Part shown: one piece after another, positions 12,801 through 25,764 of the stretch
Layout of the letters: every line of letters starts with the position of its first letter
Numbering within the stretch: position 1 is the first letter of the stretch
Assembly (NCBI GenBank): GCA_940671915.1
Contig: CALNVZ010003430.1
Span: forward strand, 13,518,766-13,582,765
Source: Paracentrotus lividus
Lineage: Eukaryota > Echinodermata > Echinoidea > Camarodonta > Echinidae
Length of the DNA stretch: 64,000 bases
Reading direction: 5' to 3'
Position numbers and translations under genes: made by a program
The notes under the pieces: model-generated
The model's input: the letters and a program-made list of their open reading frames with translations, nothing else
Database searches by the model: none
Told to the model about the DNA's origin: nothing

Positions 12801-15800
12801 ATGATTGTAATGTATAATAACTGTTTGTTTGGATTTATTGTATATTTCTATACAGTCTGTTATGTATACATCCATCAATTCGGTTTAGATCAATATGACT
12901 TGAGTTCAGCCTTAATATTTTGAATATTTTTTGCATCAATAGCAACTACAGTTAAGTAGATTATAGGTTGGCTAAGATCGTACAAGTTAATGTCCCCATT
13001 TTTCTACGCTTATAATTGCGCTTGGTACACTGTTTATGCGAGTTCGTTGTGGTGCCATATATTACCGGTTACTCAGAATGACATAATGATGATAGTCCAT
13101 TTGGTACTGGCTCTTAATTCTTTGTAAGACACTATTCGTTGGACAGTTTGGTTACTGGTATTGTGTTTTTCAGTTCCGTATTGTTTCGTTTCTATCAAAA
13201 TTTCACGCGATTCTATGCATTTTAATTATGATATCGACGTTCTGGTGGCCCCGCGAGCGATAAGAAGGGAGTCTAGAACGTTTGCCACACTTTCACACAA
13301 TCGGTAAGCAGGTAGTAGTTGAATCATGCCGGTAGCATGGTTGGTAGAGTTACTTCCTCATCGAGCACACGGAAGGTGTGTGCGCATAGAGGGGCAGAGA
13401 TGAGCTATGAATTTTGTACCGTCAGTATAGATAGAAGTAGAGAGAGGGGAGTAGATATAGGTAGGACATGTGGGTGAAACAATTAAAATGAGTCGAATTG
13501 GATGGTGAATGCCAGGAAAGATAATATAAAGCACGCGGTGCGTGCGAGAGAGACACGAAAGGGGCACCATAATTACCCACAGGCACCCACGCCTTTCCGG
13601 ACGCGCCCGCCATAGGAAGGCCCCCTGGAAGAAAAAGCAAAAGATGCCATATTATAAAAACAAGCCCTTTTTGAAAATAGTTTTTAGCATGCGTCAGAGG
13701 CGGTGCGAAAGAGCACTAGCTCGACGCTTAGCCGTGGTCGTCACGTCGATTCGTCGGTCCGATTCCTACATTTCATAAATATCTTACTTCTTGCGTCATT
13801 TCTTCGTCAGTCCGACTTTTCAATTCTGTTGCTTCATATGATAGCACTAGGTGGGGATTCAATAATTCTCTCACAGAGAGAGTGTGAAACTCATTAAAAT
13901 ATGCTAATTTGGAATGCGCATTTTTCAAAACTCCCATGAATAAAAAATGTTCTTACTTCTTTATTGGTTAGACCAGATTGTGATTTTTTTTCTCCTTTTG
14001 TTCGCATCTGGTAGAGCTACATGAGGTTGGAACCAACTGTGTAACATAAGGTACTTTGAAGAGTTGTGGGTGCGCGGTAGAAAATGATAGTTATAAATGC
14101 GTAAATTTATGCGAATATCACATTCATAATCAACATAAATTGCTTGCTTGCCTCGTCATTATCAAGTCCGATTGTCAATTGAGTAGCTAGTTTGTTTTTA
14201 TTACTGATAGCAATTGAGACTTGTGAAGGAGTCATCGAGAAAACCGTGCAGTCACAGACGATTTTGAAACATTCTCGCAGTACTAGATATGCGTGAGATA
14301 CTCGTGTCATGGCACGATTTTCTTCCTATAATAGAATATAAAGCTTCTGATCAGATCTCAATTTTCAATTCAAATTGCTTTATTTAGAGGTCGTTTAAAA
14401 AAATTACGATATAAGCATCATGTGTAATATATAAAAATCCATATCATTAAGTTGTTCATTGAAGGAAAAGAATGGAACACTAGAAAGTAAAGCTGTAGTG
14501 CTATATGGCGATAGTTCCTTATAGGTAGATGATACAATTATAGGGTGAGGTGGACAATGTGACCGGAGGATAAATGATATGCTGGATACAAGAGGAGGTA
14601 GAATACAGTGCAAGGTTATAACATAAACTTACAGATCACTTATACAAGTCATACTGCAAATACAGGATATACAAATCATTAGATCCTTAATCGGAGGAGC
14701 GGAGGGGACATGGTGGGGTAATATGAGGCACACACGGGTTGTGGGAGGAGGGATCTAGGAGCGGCCTCCGTCACATATCTGAGGTCGTTTATAACCGTTC
14801 TTGTGCACGTTTTGGACCGTTGCTTTACGAGGACGCTGACTTGAACGGGACTTTTGTGCGTCGGTTGAACTTATATACCTTTCGAGAATAGAAATTTCTT
14901 GATATAATCGATGCTCGTAGGTCAGTGCATAAATAGCTTTCGTTACGTCAGAGGGTTATCCCAGTCCTTATTATCAGCGGTCCGCAATACGTTGTTTTAT
15001 GTCTCTTCTTTTTTCAGTTCTTCAGTTAAGCTTGATTGTAAAGCTGCTCGTTCACTTTGACTCACAGTCTGTGTCAAAAAAGAGGTGACAGTCGGGAAAA
15101 TAAATAATTTAATAGGTGTGAATCTTTTTCGGAATGATAAGGTGTTTGTGGTACAAATTAAGCTCTTAAAAGATTTTTTTCTTGCGCTAGTATAGCGCTC
15201 TTGTATCTGGTAGATATTATAGCTGTTCGATAAAACATAAGTTTATCGCGTAAATATTTTTTGTGCGGTCGGAGGAAGGTAATTCTACAGGAAATTATCT
15301 TGACTTCTATTCTTTGTGTTCCATTATGTCGAAGACTCTACTACTAGTTAAGTCATGTGTGACGTCGTGCGAAGATATGGTGATTATTTTTGTTTGAGCT
15401 TGTAGATATAACTTCTGGTTTCATATCTCAAACTGGATATTACAGCAGCTCACACGAGATTGTGTGATAAATTGCAGAATAAAGTCAATGTGATCTTCTG
15501 GCGTTGTTCTCGTTTATTGGAAATTTCTCGGATACTCAGGGATTACGCTATAAGTTCGTGTACATGTTAATTTAGTTTCATAATATTGGTATTAGTTATA
15601 TGGTTTTTATTGACTGTATCTCATGTGTGGCTTTTATTGTATCTACTATACGTGTATTTCGCTTATGCGATGTTTTATTCTCAAACGCGTCTCGGTTCTT
15701 AAAGTGCCTAATGAGACAGACTCATGATTAGATTTGTTGAGGGATAACGACTTTAACGTTTCCGAGTGAGGATACCGTGATATCATCGTGCTTGTACAGA

Positions 15801-18300
15801 AGTTATTAGTGCTTATCATCTGCGTTTATTAGTGCACGTTTTGTTCATAATTTTATATGTGTTACCGACTTGACAGCCAGGATTACGTATTGTTGTCGTG
15901 TTGAACATTTTACATTACTATAAGAGTCGGATATTTTGCCTCTTTCTCTCTATTTTTTATTGGTCTTATCGACAAAGGGATAGTTGTGTCGTTAGGGTTA
16001 CATTTATGGACAGAGGGATCTCTTTAAGGGGAGGAGGAGAGAGGTGTCTTGTCTGGTCTTAATCCGAGCACTTAACTATTCCTGTGTTGGGTATTTAATT
16101 ATTTCAATTATTTTATTGCAATATTAAGGAGCTCTTAGTAATGTAAGTGAATCGCCAGCAAGGTTTGGATTTTTGTTTGACGATTCATATCCTGATTCAG
16201 AGAGCCAGTCGTTCTGAGATGATCTGTTAGAGCAGAGATATAGTTCATCTGGTCTGTATAGATATATCCAGGATGATCATACGTATTCAGGTCCATGTGT
16301 GTAATACAGATTGAGTCAGTTCTATCCAATAGAAACTCTTACGAACGGGAGATGAGACTAGACTCAGTGTGACAGGCGTAATTATGACTATGCTCTTCGT
16401 GGTATTAAAATTGGAAACGTATGTTCGTATGTGACGTACTCTCTCAGTTCAGAGTATAGTCTCTACCACGTGGTCCACGAGATAACGTTGTTCACTTACG
16501 TTTATATTTTAAACTATAGATAATTATATGAGCTACACATTGCTGTTATGATACTGACGTCTAAGCACACATCATACTTAGAACGCTCTAATAAGTACGC
16601 GCAATATTGTGTGCTGTAGTAACGTTCCATACCTCGCTTCTCAGGTACAGATTTGCCAACCGGCTCGATTAGGAATATTTAAGGACGGTAGTGGGCGCCC
16701 TGATATTTGTTCTTCTGAACACTTTTATTGGAATTGGCCGACCCCAGACGATAGTCAATTGAGTTATCGTAACAGCATCGATAAAGTGAAGTATATTCAT
16801 ACTTTCGTTACTCTCAGTTATTACAACGTAAGACTAGCCACCGGTCAGGACTAAGTCGCAAGGACGTAGTATGGACTGATGATACAGTGTGATCCTGTGA
16901 GCGGTATAATGATGCATAGGGATAGCTTGATTAGGCGAGGTGGCATTTCATTTTTGCCAAATTGGCTTGCGTTACTTACGTCATTTCAAGTGCCTGATTT
17001 CATTCTCGTTGCTTTATAAAGATCAGCTAGAGCGGGGATTCAAAACATATTACGGACAGAGGATTTTGAACACCCAATTATAACTTGCTAATTTTGAGCG
17101 ATTTTCTGGTGAATATTCTCCAAAGAGTGACTTTTTCTTCTGGGTTTATTTTGTTGATACTGATTTTAATTTTTTCACGAATCGTTGGATTAGGAGCGTT
17201 ATCTATATTGGAGTGTCTACCAAATCTTCAGCCGACAGGATTTTAAATTCTTGTCTAAGAAAATTTTATTTGAGTGGCTAATTTATTGTATGGAATTTTA
17301 CTTCATAAATCAAACTGCCTTCTTAATCCTATCATCCTCTGTTGTATCCATCATGTTCAATTATTTTTTTGCTGTTCATTATACTCCTCTGTCTAAAGTT
17401 GCAACAATGGGAACCTGAGTATCCTCTGACTCTATTTTTCGGTCAGCTCTCTTATAATGGAGCGTCGATGAAGGTGACTATCTTGTAGACGCGAATATTG
17501 TAATATCATTATTTAGTCTCTAGTAGAGATGCTCAGTCCTTTTTGGAGTTAGGCGCTGTCCAAGGCAATTTTTCTAAGCAAATGGAGATGATTTGTATAT
17601 TATTGAATAGGGAAGTGTTGTCTACGCTCGCCGTTCTGAGTAGTGAATTCTATAGCTTCTCGGCAGTGATACTATCTATACCTTCAGGATATTACGAACT
17701 GAACTCTTCTGTTTTCGAGCTACGTGGCATTTGGAAGCTTTCACCTGCTGTTTAGAAGTGAGGAAATAGATATTACCTGCCTTATCCGTGATGGTAGTCT
17801 GTACTTTCCAATGTATTTCAGTTTCGCTACAAGACTGCCACGGTACTTATCGATTCCTTTCAGTCATTTTGCACTCTCTGCCTTCGTTGGATATAATCTT
17901 AAATCATGATTGTTTTTTTCTGAAGTTCTTTCCATTTGTATTATACAGAGGTAGGCCTAATGTTAATGCTGCGAGCTCTCTAAATCTCTTGCGACTTATC
18001 CATGCTCATCTTTACACTTCCCTCTTTCTTCTCCTTCTTTGCGTTGGAATCAGCTACATGTCAAGCCTGGATGCAGATGCTACTGAAATTACTTAATTCC
18101 TCCATTCCAAAGTCCTCCACTTGTTATTGTCGATGTAAAATGGTGACGTACGGCTGTATTACCGGGGGGCAAACCCATATTTCTTTAGAGTTAACTGCAT
18201 CGGCGAGGATCAAAAAGTAGTCCTATAGTAATAATCGATTCTTTGTACCCCTCATAGCAACACCGCTAAGGGTGGACTACCCGGTGTGTAAAGTGATAAA
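6841..18300 (+). repeat. Segment copy A, degraded insertion-rich part
   Basis: Collinear with copy B (26680-34900) through ordered anchors: 7571/27232, 7945/28157, 9613/28886, 9870/29099, 10820/29720, 11813/30507, 13655/31890, 14345/32463, 16915/34145, 17525/34660. Shared words of 8-20 bases are broken up by extra bases, and every interval is longer here than in copy B, by about 1.2 to 2 fold. All open frames here (up to 141 codons) fall in this noise and match nothing. It holds degraded forms of the elements described in copy B, except the hAT-like element at 27280-27907. Read it as poor sequence or a heavily corrupted copy, not as genes. Confidence 0.75.
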
Positions 18301-18334
18301 TGGTTCATCTCATGGGTCTGTCGGTGGTCTGCGA

Positions 18335-18420
18335 ATTCTCTCTTTCCTTCTCCTCTCTCTTCTCTCCTCCTCTATCTTTCGCTTCTCTTCTCTCTCTCCC
18401 TCTCTCCCTTCGTGAGTTTT
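18335..18420. repeat. Polypyrimidine (CT) tract
   Basis: Nearly pure C/T run of TCTC, CTCC and TTCT words. It yields a spurious serine/leucine-rich open frame. Confidence 0.8.
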
Positions 18421-18504
18421 TCCCTCCATGCCTCTCTCGATCAATTTGTTTTTGTTTCTACCTTCTCGCTTTCTCCGTCTTTCTCATGAAAAGTGACACG
18501 AGGG

Positions 18505-18990
18505 TCTCTACAGGCGGGGGCGGCGGCAAAAATAGCCGCCCTTTTTACAAAAATAGTATTTTTAAAGAAAAGACCAGAAATAATTCTTTAAACTCAATGA
18601 GTTGGGTCTCATCTGAAAGAGTCATTAATTTTCTTTAAAACAATGCTTTTAGTGAGAATTGAAATTAGATAAATTCAGTTTTGTACTTAAAACCTTTTTT
18701 TTTTTTTTTTTTCCAAATTATAAATATTTTAATATCTTTTAATTTAATGTTCAAAAAATTTCTAAAAGAGCTGAGAGTTGTCACTTTCTGAAAAAAATGC
18801 CATTGGTATGTGAATGTGTAAAAGATTTGTTAAAATCTTTTTTCTGTTAAAAGCTATTTACGAATACCTATAGCTAATATACCGAAAAAATCCAAAATTT
18901 CGCCCATTATAGAGAAAACGCCGTATAATATTAACACGTGTTATACGTACAACGGTAACCGGTTTTATACCATAATTTTATACTGTATTT
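18505..18990. repeat. Dispersed repeat, also at 63094-63560
   Basis: GAGGGTCTCTACAGGCGGGG, then AATAGCCGCC, TTTTACAAAAATAGTATT and ACACGTGT in the same order as at 63094 onward. Probably a non-autonomous element of about 0.5 kb. Its left boundary is near TACAGG. Confidence 0.55.
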
Positions 18991-20526
18991 AAAAAAAAAG
19001 CCTTCTGTGCACCATATACAGGCGCGGGTATCCAGGATTTTTGGCAACCCCGGGGGGCCCGATGTGATTTGATTTGGCGCCAGTGGTGGCTGAAGAAAGG
19101 TAGCATTTCCTATCATATCATTCTACTCCACGTGAAATGTAAACCTAACGTTGACATTAAATCTTAACATAAAGACGCGTCCATTATTTGAGGAAGGGGA
19201 AACGCAACATTACATTCATGAGTTTAGTGGAAATACAACTGAGGCGGCGCAGAAAATTATACGGTGTTAATTAATGTCAACCAAAACCCGCGCTATAACG
19301 GCGGGAAGCGACCGATTGACAACTGCTGCAATTATTACTTAGCGTACAAATCGCCTAAGAAAACTATCCCTGTGTAAAAATGGTTGTCAGTCGATCCGTT
19401 CGAGCTATATTCTCATGGACATGAAATAAATAATTGAACTTTTATCATAGTTTTCGTAGGTAGATGCTTCAGACCAGATTGGGGAAAATACATTTTTGCA
19501 AGCCTTATAACACCATTGTGCTAGTTGTAATCAGAATCTTTTATTTCACCATAGATGATGTTCGCTTGAACGATTATTGATATACAATTTAGTGATCTTG
19601 TCACATCCTGCAGAGACGCGTCCACATGCGATATGCATGTGATATGAGGAATATTGACCCATCGAGTAAAGATTGTTTGTGACAATGTTCAAAGTGACAG
19701 GACTTTTTTTAACCAATCGATGGAATTACCATCGTCTGGAAGGTTGAGAATTCAAGGCTTTTAAACACGGCTTTGATCATTAAGCTGTTATATAGATTAT
19801 GCGTTATCCAGGAAGATAATTATGTGGCGTATGAGCTATTTTTGAGAGCAAAATTTGCATATTGTACAGGAATTTGATCTGATTAGGATTTCGAATTGAC
19901 ACAAGTGACAGGACTTTTTTTCCACACCGCTTTGCAGTTTAGTTATTCCTAATTTTTGAAAGAAAAAAAAGGAATCTTTAACGTAATTATTCAGTAGATT
20001 CATTTCTTTGAAAAAGGTTAGTTGCTCGCCATAATCAAGAAAACAAAGTGAAAAAACTGTGCAAAATACAAAATGTCTATGGCAGCGTTTGATTTGCGTA
20101 GAGTGGATAGCGCCCCTCTTCCTTTAAGTTTTACAACTAGAATTGATATGTTTTTTTCCCTGTTACACCGGGCGAGCCAAAAGGTACACTCAAATTTTTT
20201 TACGTCACGATGGCTTGAGCGATAAGCGGGGGGGGGGGGGGGGGTTGGTTGGGGGTGTGAAATATCAGCTGTAGGGGTAGTTTCAGAAGGTTATCAACGC
20301 ACTAATATGTATTTTTTCGTTTTTTTTTTGTTTTGTTTTTTTGTTTTTTGTTTTTGTTTTTTTTTTTTTTTACATTTTGCTCCGATTTGGCGCCCCCCCC
20401 CCTTAAGTCAATTTGGGACATATAAAACATATTCCGCAATGAATAAATATAGGCAACCTTTAAGAAGAGCATTTCGCTAATCATTGCCTTGTGTTTTTGT
20501 TTGAAAGAGTGCCTATTAATACAATT
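18991..20526. other. No gene seen, low-complexity patches
   Basis: GTGACAGGACTTTTTT occurs twice (about 19697 and 19905). There is a G run at about 20229 and a T-rich tract at 20318-20372 followed by a C run. Nothing codes. Confidence 0.45.
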
Positions 20527-20703
20527 AGGGTTGGTAATCTCACTTCGCAGAGACATCTCCGCCACAATTTAGCGAAAGAAAAAAAAATCGTCTCCAAAAC
20601 TCAGGAGTACGTCTCCGCGACGTCTCTAATACTTTTTATCCGTCGCGGAGACGAAATTTTTTAATTCTTAGCGAGATGTCTCCGCGAGTGAGAATACCAC
20701 CCT
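20527..20703. mobile_element. AGACGTCT-type MITE, copy 1
   Basis: AGGGTTGGTAATCTCACTTC at the left mirrors GAGTGAGAATACCACCCT at the right. Inside are repeated TCTCCGCGA / TCGCGGAGAC words. The AGGGT...ACCCT ends recall hAT elements, but no target duplication was identified. Confidence 0.65.
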
Positions 20704-20787
20704 TGAGCATTGTATTTCGTAATCCGAAATGAAAATGGTTCGTAATATCCAAACATGAAATAGGTTTGGCTATTGAAATAATTAATA

Positions 20788-20812
20788 NNNNNNNNNNNNN
20801 NNNNNNNNNNNN
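20788..20812. other. Assembly gap, 25 N
   Basis: Exactly 25 N, the same length as the other gap in the window, so a placeholder and not a measured size. It lies between segment copies A and B. Confidence 0.98.
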
Positions 20813-20879
20813 GGCTATCCTGTCAGTGTTTCTTTTATGTGTTATACCATGAACACTCGACGAATAAAATGAAATAAAA

Positions 20880-21815
20880 TCATATGTTCAGTTATTTATT
20901 CCACATGTTTGAGCTCATAGATAAGGTTACCTTTGGTCCTTGAAAAAAAAAGAAACTATAATTGATTATACATTCAAAGTTATGAAGTTCTGAAGTTCTC
21001 TAGTAAGGGATATAAATTATTTAAAAAAAACAAGAATAACAAACTTGAGGCTCTGATTACAGAAAATATCAATATTTCATTGCATTTCTAACAAAACGTA
21101 TTAGACAGATATGTTCAAAGTTATTGAATTTTCATGTCTGAGATTATACGGTATGGGTGTTTTACCATTTTGTTTTTGTAAAGCATGAATAATCGACAAT
21201 ACATTCAAAGTTAGTAAAAGGTTCTGAGATACCTTGAGCTTATCAAACGAGGCTTTTCTTTGATAATTTTTCCTCTACTATCCAAGTCTACTTCCTATTT
21301 TTACAATCTGACATTGAAAAAGAACGTAAATGGTCACCTCCTCTTCATATTTTTACTTTTTTTCTTTTCCAAAAGCTGATATAAAATTATTTAAAAAACA
21401 AAACAACACACAATAAGAAGTAAAAACTTGGCTGACTGGTGATCTCACTTTGCGGAGACGTCTCCGGCGATAGAAAGATAAAATTGTTGTTTTCGCAGAC
21501 GGACAGATGTATTAAAAACATCTCCCATATCAGCGAGACGTCCTCGAGACGTCTCGCCACATATTTATGAAAGAAGAAAATTCCGTCTCCGAGATTTAGG
21601 AGACGTCCCGAGAACGTCTCGGATCGTTTGCTAATTTAATATCCATCGCGGGACGAAATGTTCTATTCGTGTGCGGGAGACGTCTCCGCCGAGAGGTGAG
21701 ATACCACCCCTAATTTTCATGTCGGACGTTATAGACTGTTGTTACCTTTTGTTTTTTTGTAGAAAGCATTATAATTGACAAATACATTCAAAAGTTCTGA
21801 AGTTTGGATGGTGAG
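20880..21815. repeat. Direct repeats around the AGACGTCT MITEs
   Basis: A module reading TTTTCATGTC.GA..TTATA ... TACATTCAAA(A)GTT..GAAG recurs at about 20950, 21130-21215 and 21714-21805. The last two are about 584 bases apart, so this is a tandem duplication that carries the MITEs with it. Confidence 0.55.
21432..21710. mobile_element. AGACGTCT-type MITE, copy 2
   Basis: ACTGGTGATCTCACTTTGCG at the left and CGAGAGGTGAGATACCACCC at the right. Dense AGACGTCT palindromes inside (GAGACGTCTC, GACGTCCTCGAGACGTC). Confidence 0.6.
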
Positions 21816-21818
21816 CTA

Positions 21819-22001
21819 AGGGTGCTATGCTCACTTCGCGGAGACGTCTCCGCGGACAGAATAGGAATCTTTGTCTCCGCGACAGGATTAAAGTATAGAG
21901 GACGTCTCCGGAGGACGTCTCCTGAATTGCGGAGAACGGATTTTTTTTTTAAATAATTGTCGCGGAGACGTCGTGGAGACGTCTCGGGAGACGCGTCCCT
22001 C
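21819..22001. mobile_element. AGACGTCT-type MITE, copy 3
   Basis: AGGGTGCTATGCTCACTTCG at the left; the right end reads GGGAGACGCGTCCCT and is more diverged. The interior is almost entirely GGAGACGTCTCC-like palindromes. Confidence 0.6.
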
Positions 22002-22369
22002 TAATACATAGCTCCATGGTTCAGAGGTTTTCTCTGATTTGTTTAATTATGTTTACAGGAAGCGAAGCGCAAATTGATGGCGCTTGTAATGTTTTTTATG
22101 TAATTTTGCAGGGGCCACGAACCTGGGAGGGCTTCGTCAGTCGGGAACGTGGTCAAAAATCGAGAAAATGGTATTACATTTGTTGATTTTTAGTCTGTTC
22201 ATCCCACCCCCCCTCCCCCCCCCACTCCCCTCTCCACTTGCCGCTCAGCACCCCTCCACTCCAAAAAACGCTCCGGCGGCCCTCTTGATTGGTTATGAAT
22301 AGCTTGGTTGTTTGTTCAGCGGAAATCTGCTTTAAACCGTAGAGTTCCTAGGGAGTTACTTTAACAGAA

Positions 22370-22804
22370 ACAGCGGGGGGCAATTGTAACAGCTTGTTAC
22401 ATATTGCCCCTGGCAGAGGGTGACCATATTTTGGAAGAGATTTTTTTCTAGTCCTAGCTTCGGACCGTCGTTGAAACTTTAGCACAAATAATGGCCTAAA
22501 ACATAATTTCCTAAATATACAAAAAATGAACAGCCGTAGCCTCATCCACATATTTGTCCAGAAAGAAAAAGCACAATGGGTATGTGAAATAATTAACTTT
22601 TATGCTCAAAAAAACGGTTTTTTTCAGCTGTAGAAAGTTCCACGAACCGTAAAATCTGCTAACACCAATGACAGGCAATTGTGGAGCGATAAATGCCGCA
22701 TGTTTCTCTTACAAATTTTAAGTTTAATAAGCGTGTTTCTGCTAGTATGATCGGGAGTCCTCTGTTACAATTGCCCCGTGTTACATATTGTCCCCGGTCT
22801 CCCC
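22370..22804. mobile_element. TA-target element with GGGGAGACC ends, left-truncated
   Basis: Its right half is collinear with 49900-50284 (CACATATTTGTCCAGAA, GTGGAGCGAT.AAATG, TTACAATTGCCCCGTGTTAC). It closes with TTGTCCCCGGTCTCCCC followed by TA at 22805. The full-length left end is missing or rearranged near 22370. The short minus-strand frames here are not recognised. Confidence 0.65.
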
Positions 22805-22834
22805 TACTCGGAACTTGCATTACTTGCATGAATA

Positions 22835-23240
22835 GAGTTATGTCTCGTAAGCTTTCAGATTGTCAGCCCGAAAACAACCTTTGTTTCAGATGGATCAACT
22901 TTGGATTATGCTCGGAAACAGAATAAATAAGAAGGTTACATTGAAACGACATTGGCAAAATTTGTCATCAAAAGCTAGTCAGTCATTTCTAATTCGGTGA
23001 ACGTTCCCTACCCCCTACCTTTTTTTTACTAGTCGGTCACGACGCTGGACTAGGCGATCAAGCTTGGACGCAGGACAGGCTTAAAAGCTCGTCCGTCAAG
23101 TTGAGAAGATGTATGATCTCATGTGTCATGACAGTCCGTCTTGACGGACTAACAGTGCAGACTAGCTTTGAAACTAGTCCCGTCTTGAACCGACTAGCTT
23201 TAAGCTAGTCAGGTCCATTGAAGGACGAGGTTAGGTTTGT
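22835..23240. repeat. Palindromic GACTAGCTTTAAAGCTAGTC array, block 3, with flank
   Basis: The flank matches 430-660; the array (23029-23232) matches blocks 1 and 2 and closes with GACGAGGTTAGGTTT. It directly abuts the start of segment copy B. Units are diverged and no exact 20-base palindrome survives. Confidence 0.7.
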
Positions 23241-23244
23241 CAGT

Positions 23245-23640
23245 GTAGCCTCTGACGTCCTTGCTTAATAACGGTTTGTAACGAACAGCGGGGCTTATAT
23301 CGGGGATAAACCTGAACGCTCGTCTGAAAAAATCAGGGATCCATTCTATCAACAGTAATAAATAGGCCTACCGATGAAAGCCCTACGCGCAGAGCTGTCC
23401 AACAGTTCATCGACCAATTCGCCGTTGCACAATTATGTTAAACGCAACCGGTACAGAGCAAATCTTTTTTGGCCAACGGTACGGGAAAAAAAAAGAAATC
23501 GTGCTAGCCCGTCGGAACAAAGAACTTTGTTAAACAAATGAACTATGTCATGGTGAAAACCGGAAAAATGACTATGGTGGTCATAGTTCAAAAACATGAC
23601 TGTAACTTCAACACCAATCAGATGACAGCATTATAAAAGA
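23245..23640 (+). repeat. Segment copy B, first part
   Basis: Matches 5340-5700 with scattered 1-3 base indels, ending near GATGA.AGCATTAT.AAAG. See copy A. Confidence 0.8.
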
Positions 23641-25764
23641 TTCTTAAAGTGAGACACACGGAAGAAAATACACAATATTTGCCTCTATCAATGGCCAAAT
23701 TGACATGTTAGCTGAATATATTTTCCTTTCTCTTAATACGAATTGACATGCTGAAAATGAACTTGAACTCTTCAGAAATAGCTGTAAAATGGTTTTTTAG
23801 TGTTTTTGGGTGTTAATCCCCCCCAATGGCCGCGCGGCGTGTGGAGGAACAACTCTGGTTTGTGCGTCCACACCTTGAGACAGCTCGAACAACAGCCAGC
23901 TGATCTGAGCTTGCGTGCGCAGCTTGATGCATATTATGTGCATGTGCAATGCATGCATAGGTATACATGTAAACACATTGCTCGCACTGTACTAGCTTGC
24001 TATAGTTGCTGTGTCTCGGATTATTATGGCTCTTTTATCACATTGGACAAATCATACAGGGTTTTATATCCTTAGAATATCGTGTTTTGAGATATTGTTA
24101 ACGATTGTGATTATTTTGTAGATTTGAACTTGCTGCGATAGATTTTTGAAGAGTTTGCAATCATGGTAAAAGCACGAATTGCCTTGCTCATCTCTCACCG
24201 AGGGGCCGGGAACGGTGCGGCCCGTTGGTTGTTGGTGAAGCGTTTAATTTGCCCATTGACATTGGGAGATATAATGCTTAAAATTCCACGTAAATTGAAA
24301 GTGGCTTCATTCTTAAGAAGACTTATTCTGTGTTGAATCTATATTGATTTTAATAAATTTATGATTTTTGTTTTAATCTGAATCCCTCCAAATAAGGTTT
24401 TAGAGCAAAATATAAGTCATGCCACCGTCATGACTTTCCCAACTAACACGAATTAACACTACCATCATTAGTTTGACAAGGTGGTCATGTCTTAAGAAGA
24501 CTTATTCTGTGTTGAATCTATATTGATTTTAATATGATTTTTGTTTTAATCTGAATCCCTCCAAATAAGGTTTTAGAGCAAAATATAAGTCATCCCACCG
24601 TCATGACTTTCCAAACTAACACGAATTAACACTACCATCATTAGTTTGATAAGGTGGTCATGTCACATTTCCTCCAAAATTCCTTATTTATCGAAATTCA
24701 ATGGCTAAAACACCAGAAACGTCCTTAAACTAATATCAATATATTGAAGAGACAGAATATTTAAGAATCAATTATGTAAGCATTGAATTGTTTGCAATAT
24801 TTACAGTCTACTAATTTAGTTTTGCTCAATTCTTACACACGCAATGGGATGGGGTAGTGTATATCAGTCCGGCAGGAGCGGATGGAATATACAGTCGTCT
24901 CTCATAGGACTACTGCTTTTATCACGAATGCAAAAATCTGTCAAATTCATTGCAACAAGGTCGAATCTACAAACTAATGTTATTTCATTCTGAACAATAT
25001 CTAAAACCATGAAAAAAAAGTTCACATATACTGTAACTGAAGAACTAAGGAGCTATTCCATCCGAAAGTGGACAAATTATTGTTATAGCTAACGGATGAA
25101 ATTATCTCGAGATCTGCACAATAATATAAAGACTTACAAAACCAAATGAATAATTTCAAGAGTATGATAACCTTACAATATAGATATATAGGATTATTGG
25201 TTATAATAATTTGTCATGACAACAAAACTAAAAGTGGCTACAATGAAAACAATGTCACTTTGTTTTATTATCTTTTTTTTTCACTCACTTTTGTGCTGAG
25301 GATAGGCCTATTTTAATTATATTTTAATATAATGAAAAAGAATACATTATTGGAACGGAATAACTTAAATATATAGACAAATTAATGATAGAGGAACAGT
25401 CGGCAAGATATATCACTTTTGACCAGTTAGTCAGGGCCTGGGGTGAAGCATGAGATGAGAAGAGAGAAAGAAAGTTTTCAAGAATCAGAATGTGCAATGT
25501 ACTCGATATAGCACAGTACACGATACGTGCATACAGTGGACACGGTACGGGTGCCCACGTTGACGTCATAATCTCGACGCCCTTGCGGGGTACCGCTGAA
25601 GCCTGAAAATGGGGGCCCTTCTTTGAAAGGTGATAACTCCCGATCTAAAGCAGATATTGACAAGGGGTTTAAATATTCTGAATCAGTAAAGATTTTTCGT
25701 TTCAGTGGTATGAGTTTTGTTGCAATTAAAGCAGTTTTGACTCTCCAGTTGTCTACTTTAAAAT
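23641..25764. other. 2.1-kb segment present only in copy B
   Basis: Interrupts the A/B match. It contains a 179-base direct repeat (24312-24664). A 91-codon plus-strand frame at 23800-24075 resembles no family I know. No end structure was identified, so the type of insertion is open. Confidence 0.5.
24312..24664 (+). repeat. Two tandem copies of a 179-base unit
   Basis: Starts CTTAAGAAGACTTATTCTGT at 24312 and again at 24491, and ends AAGGTGGTCATGTC. The copies differ at only a few bases plus a short deletion, so the duplication is recent. GGTGGTCATG and CATGACT words inside can pair. Confidence 0.9.

Noticed and set aside
18300-18638. 112-codon frame rich in Ser/Leu/Phe
   Set aside because: Produced by a polypyrimidine tract.
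23800-24075. 91-codon plus frame with several Cys and His
   Set aside because: No spacing matching a known zinc-binding family, no support from a second copy, and it lies in an unassigned insertion.
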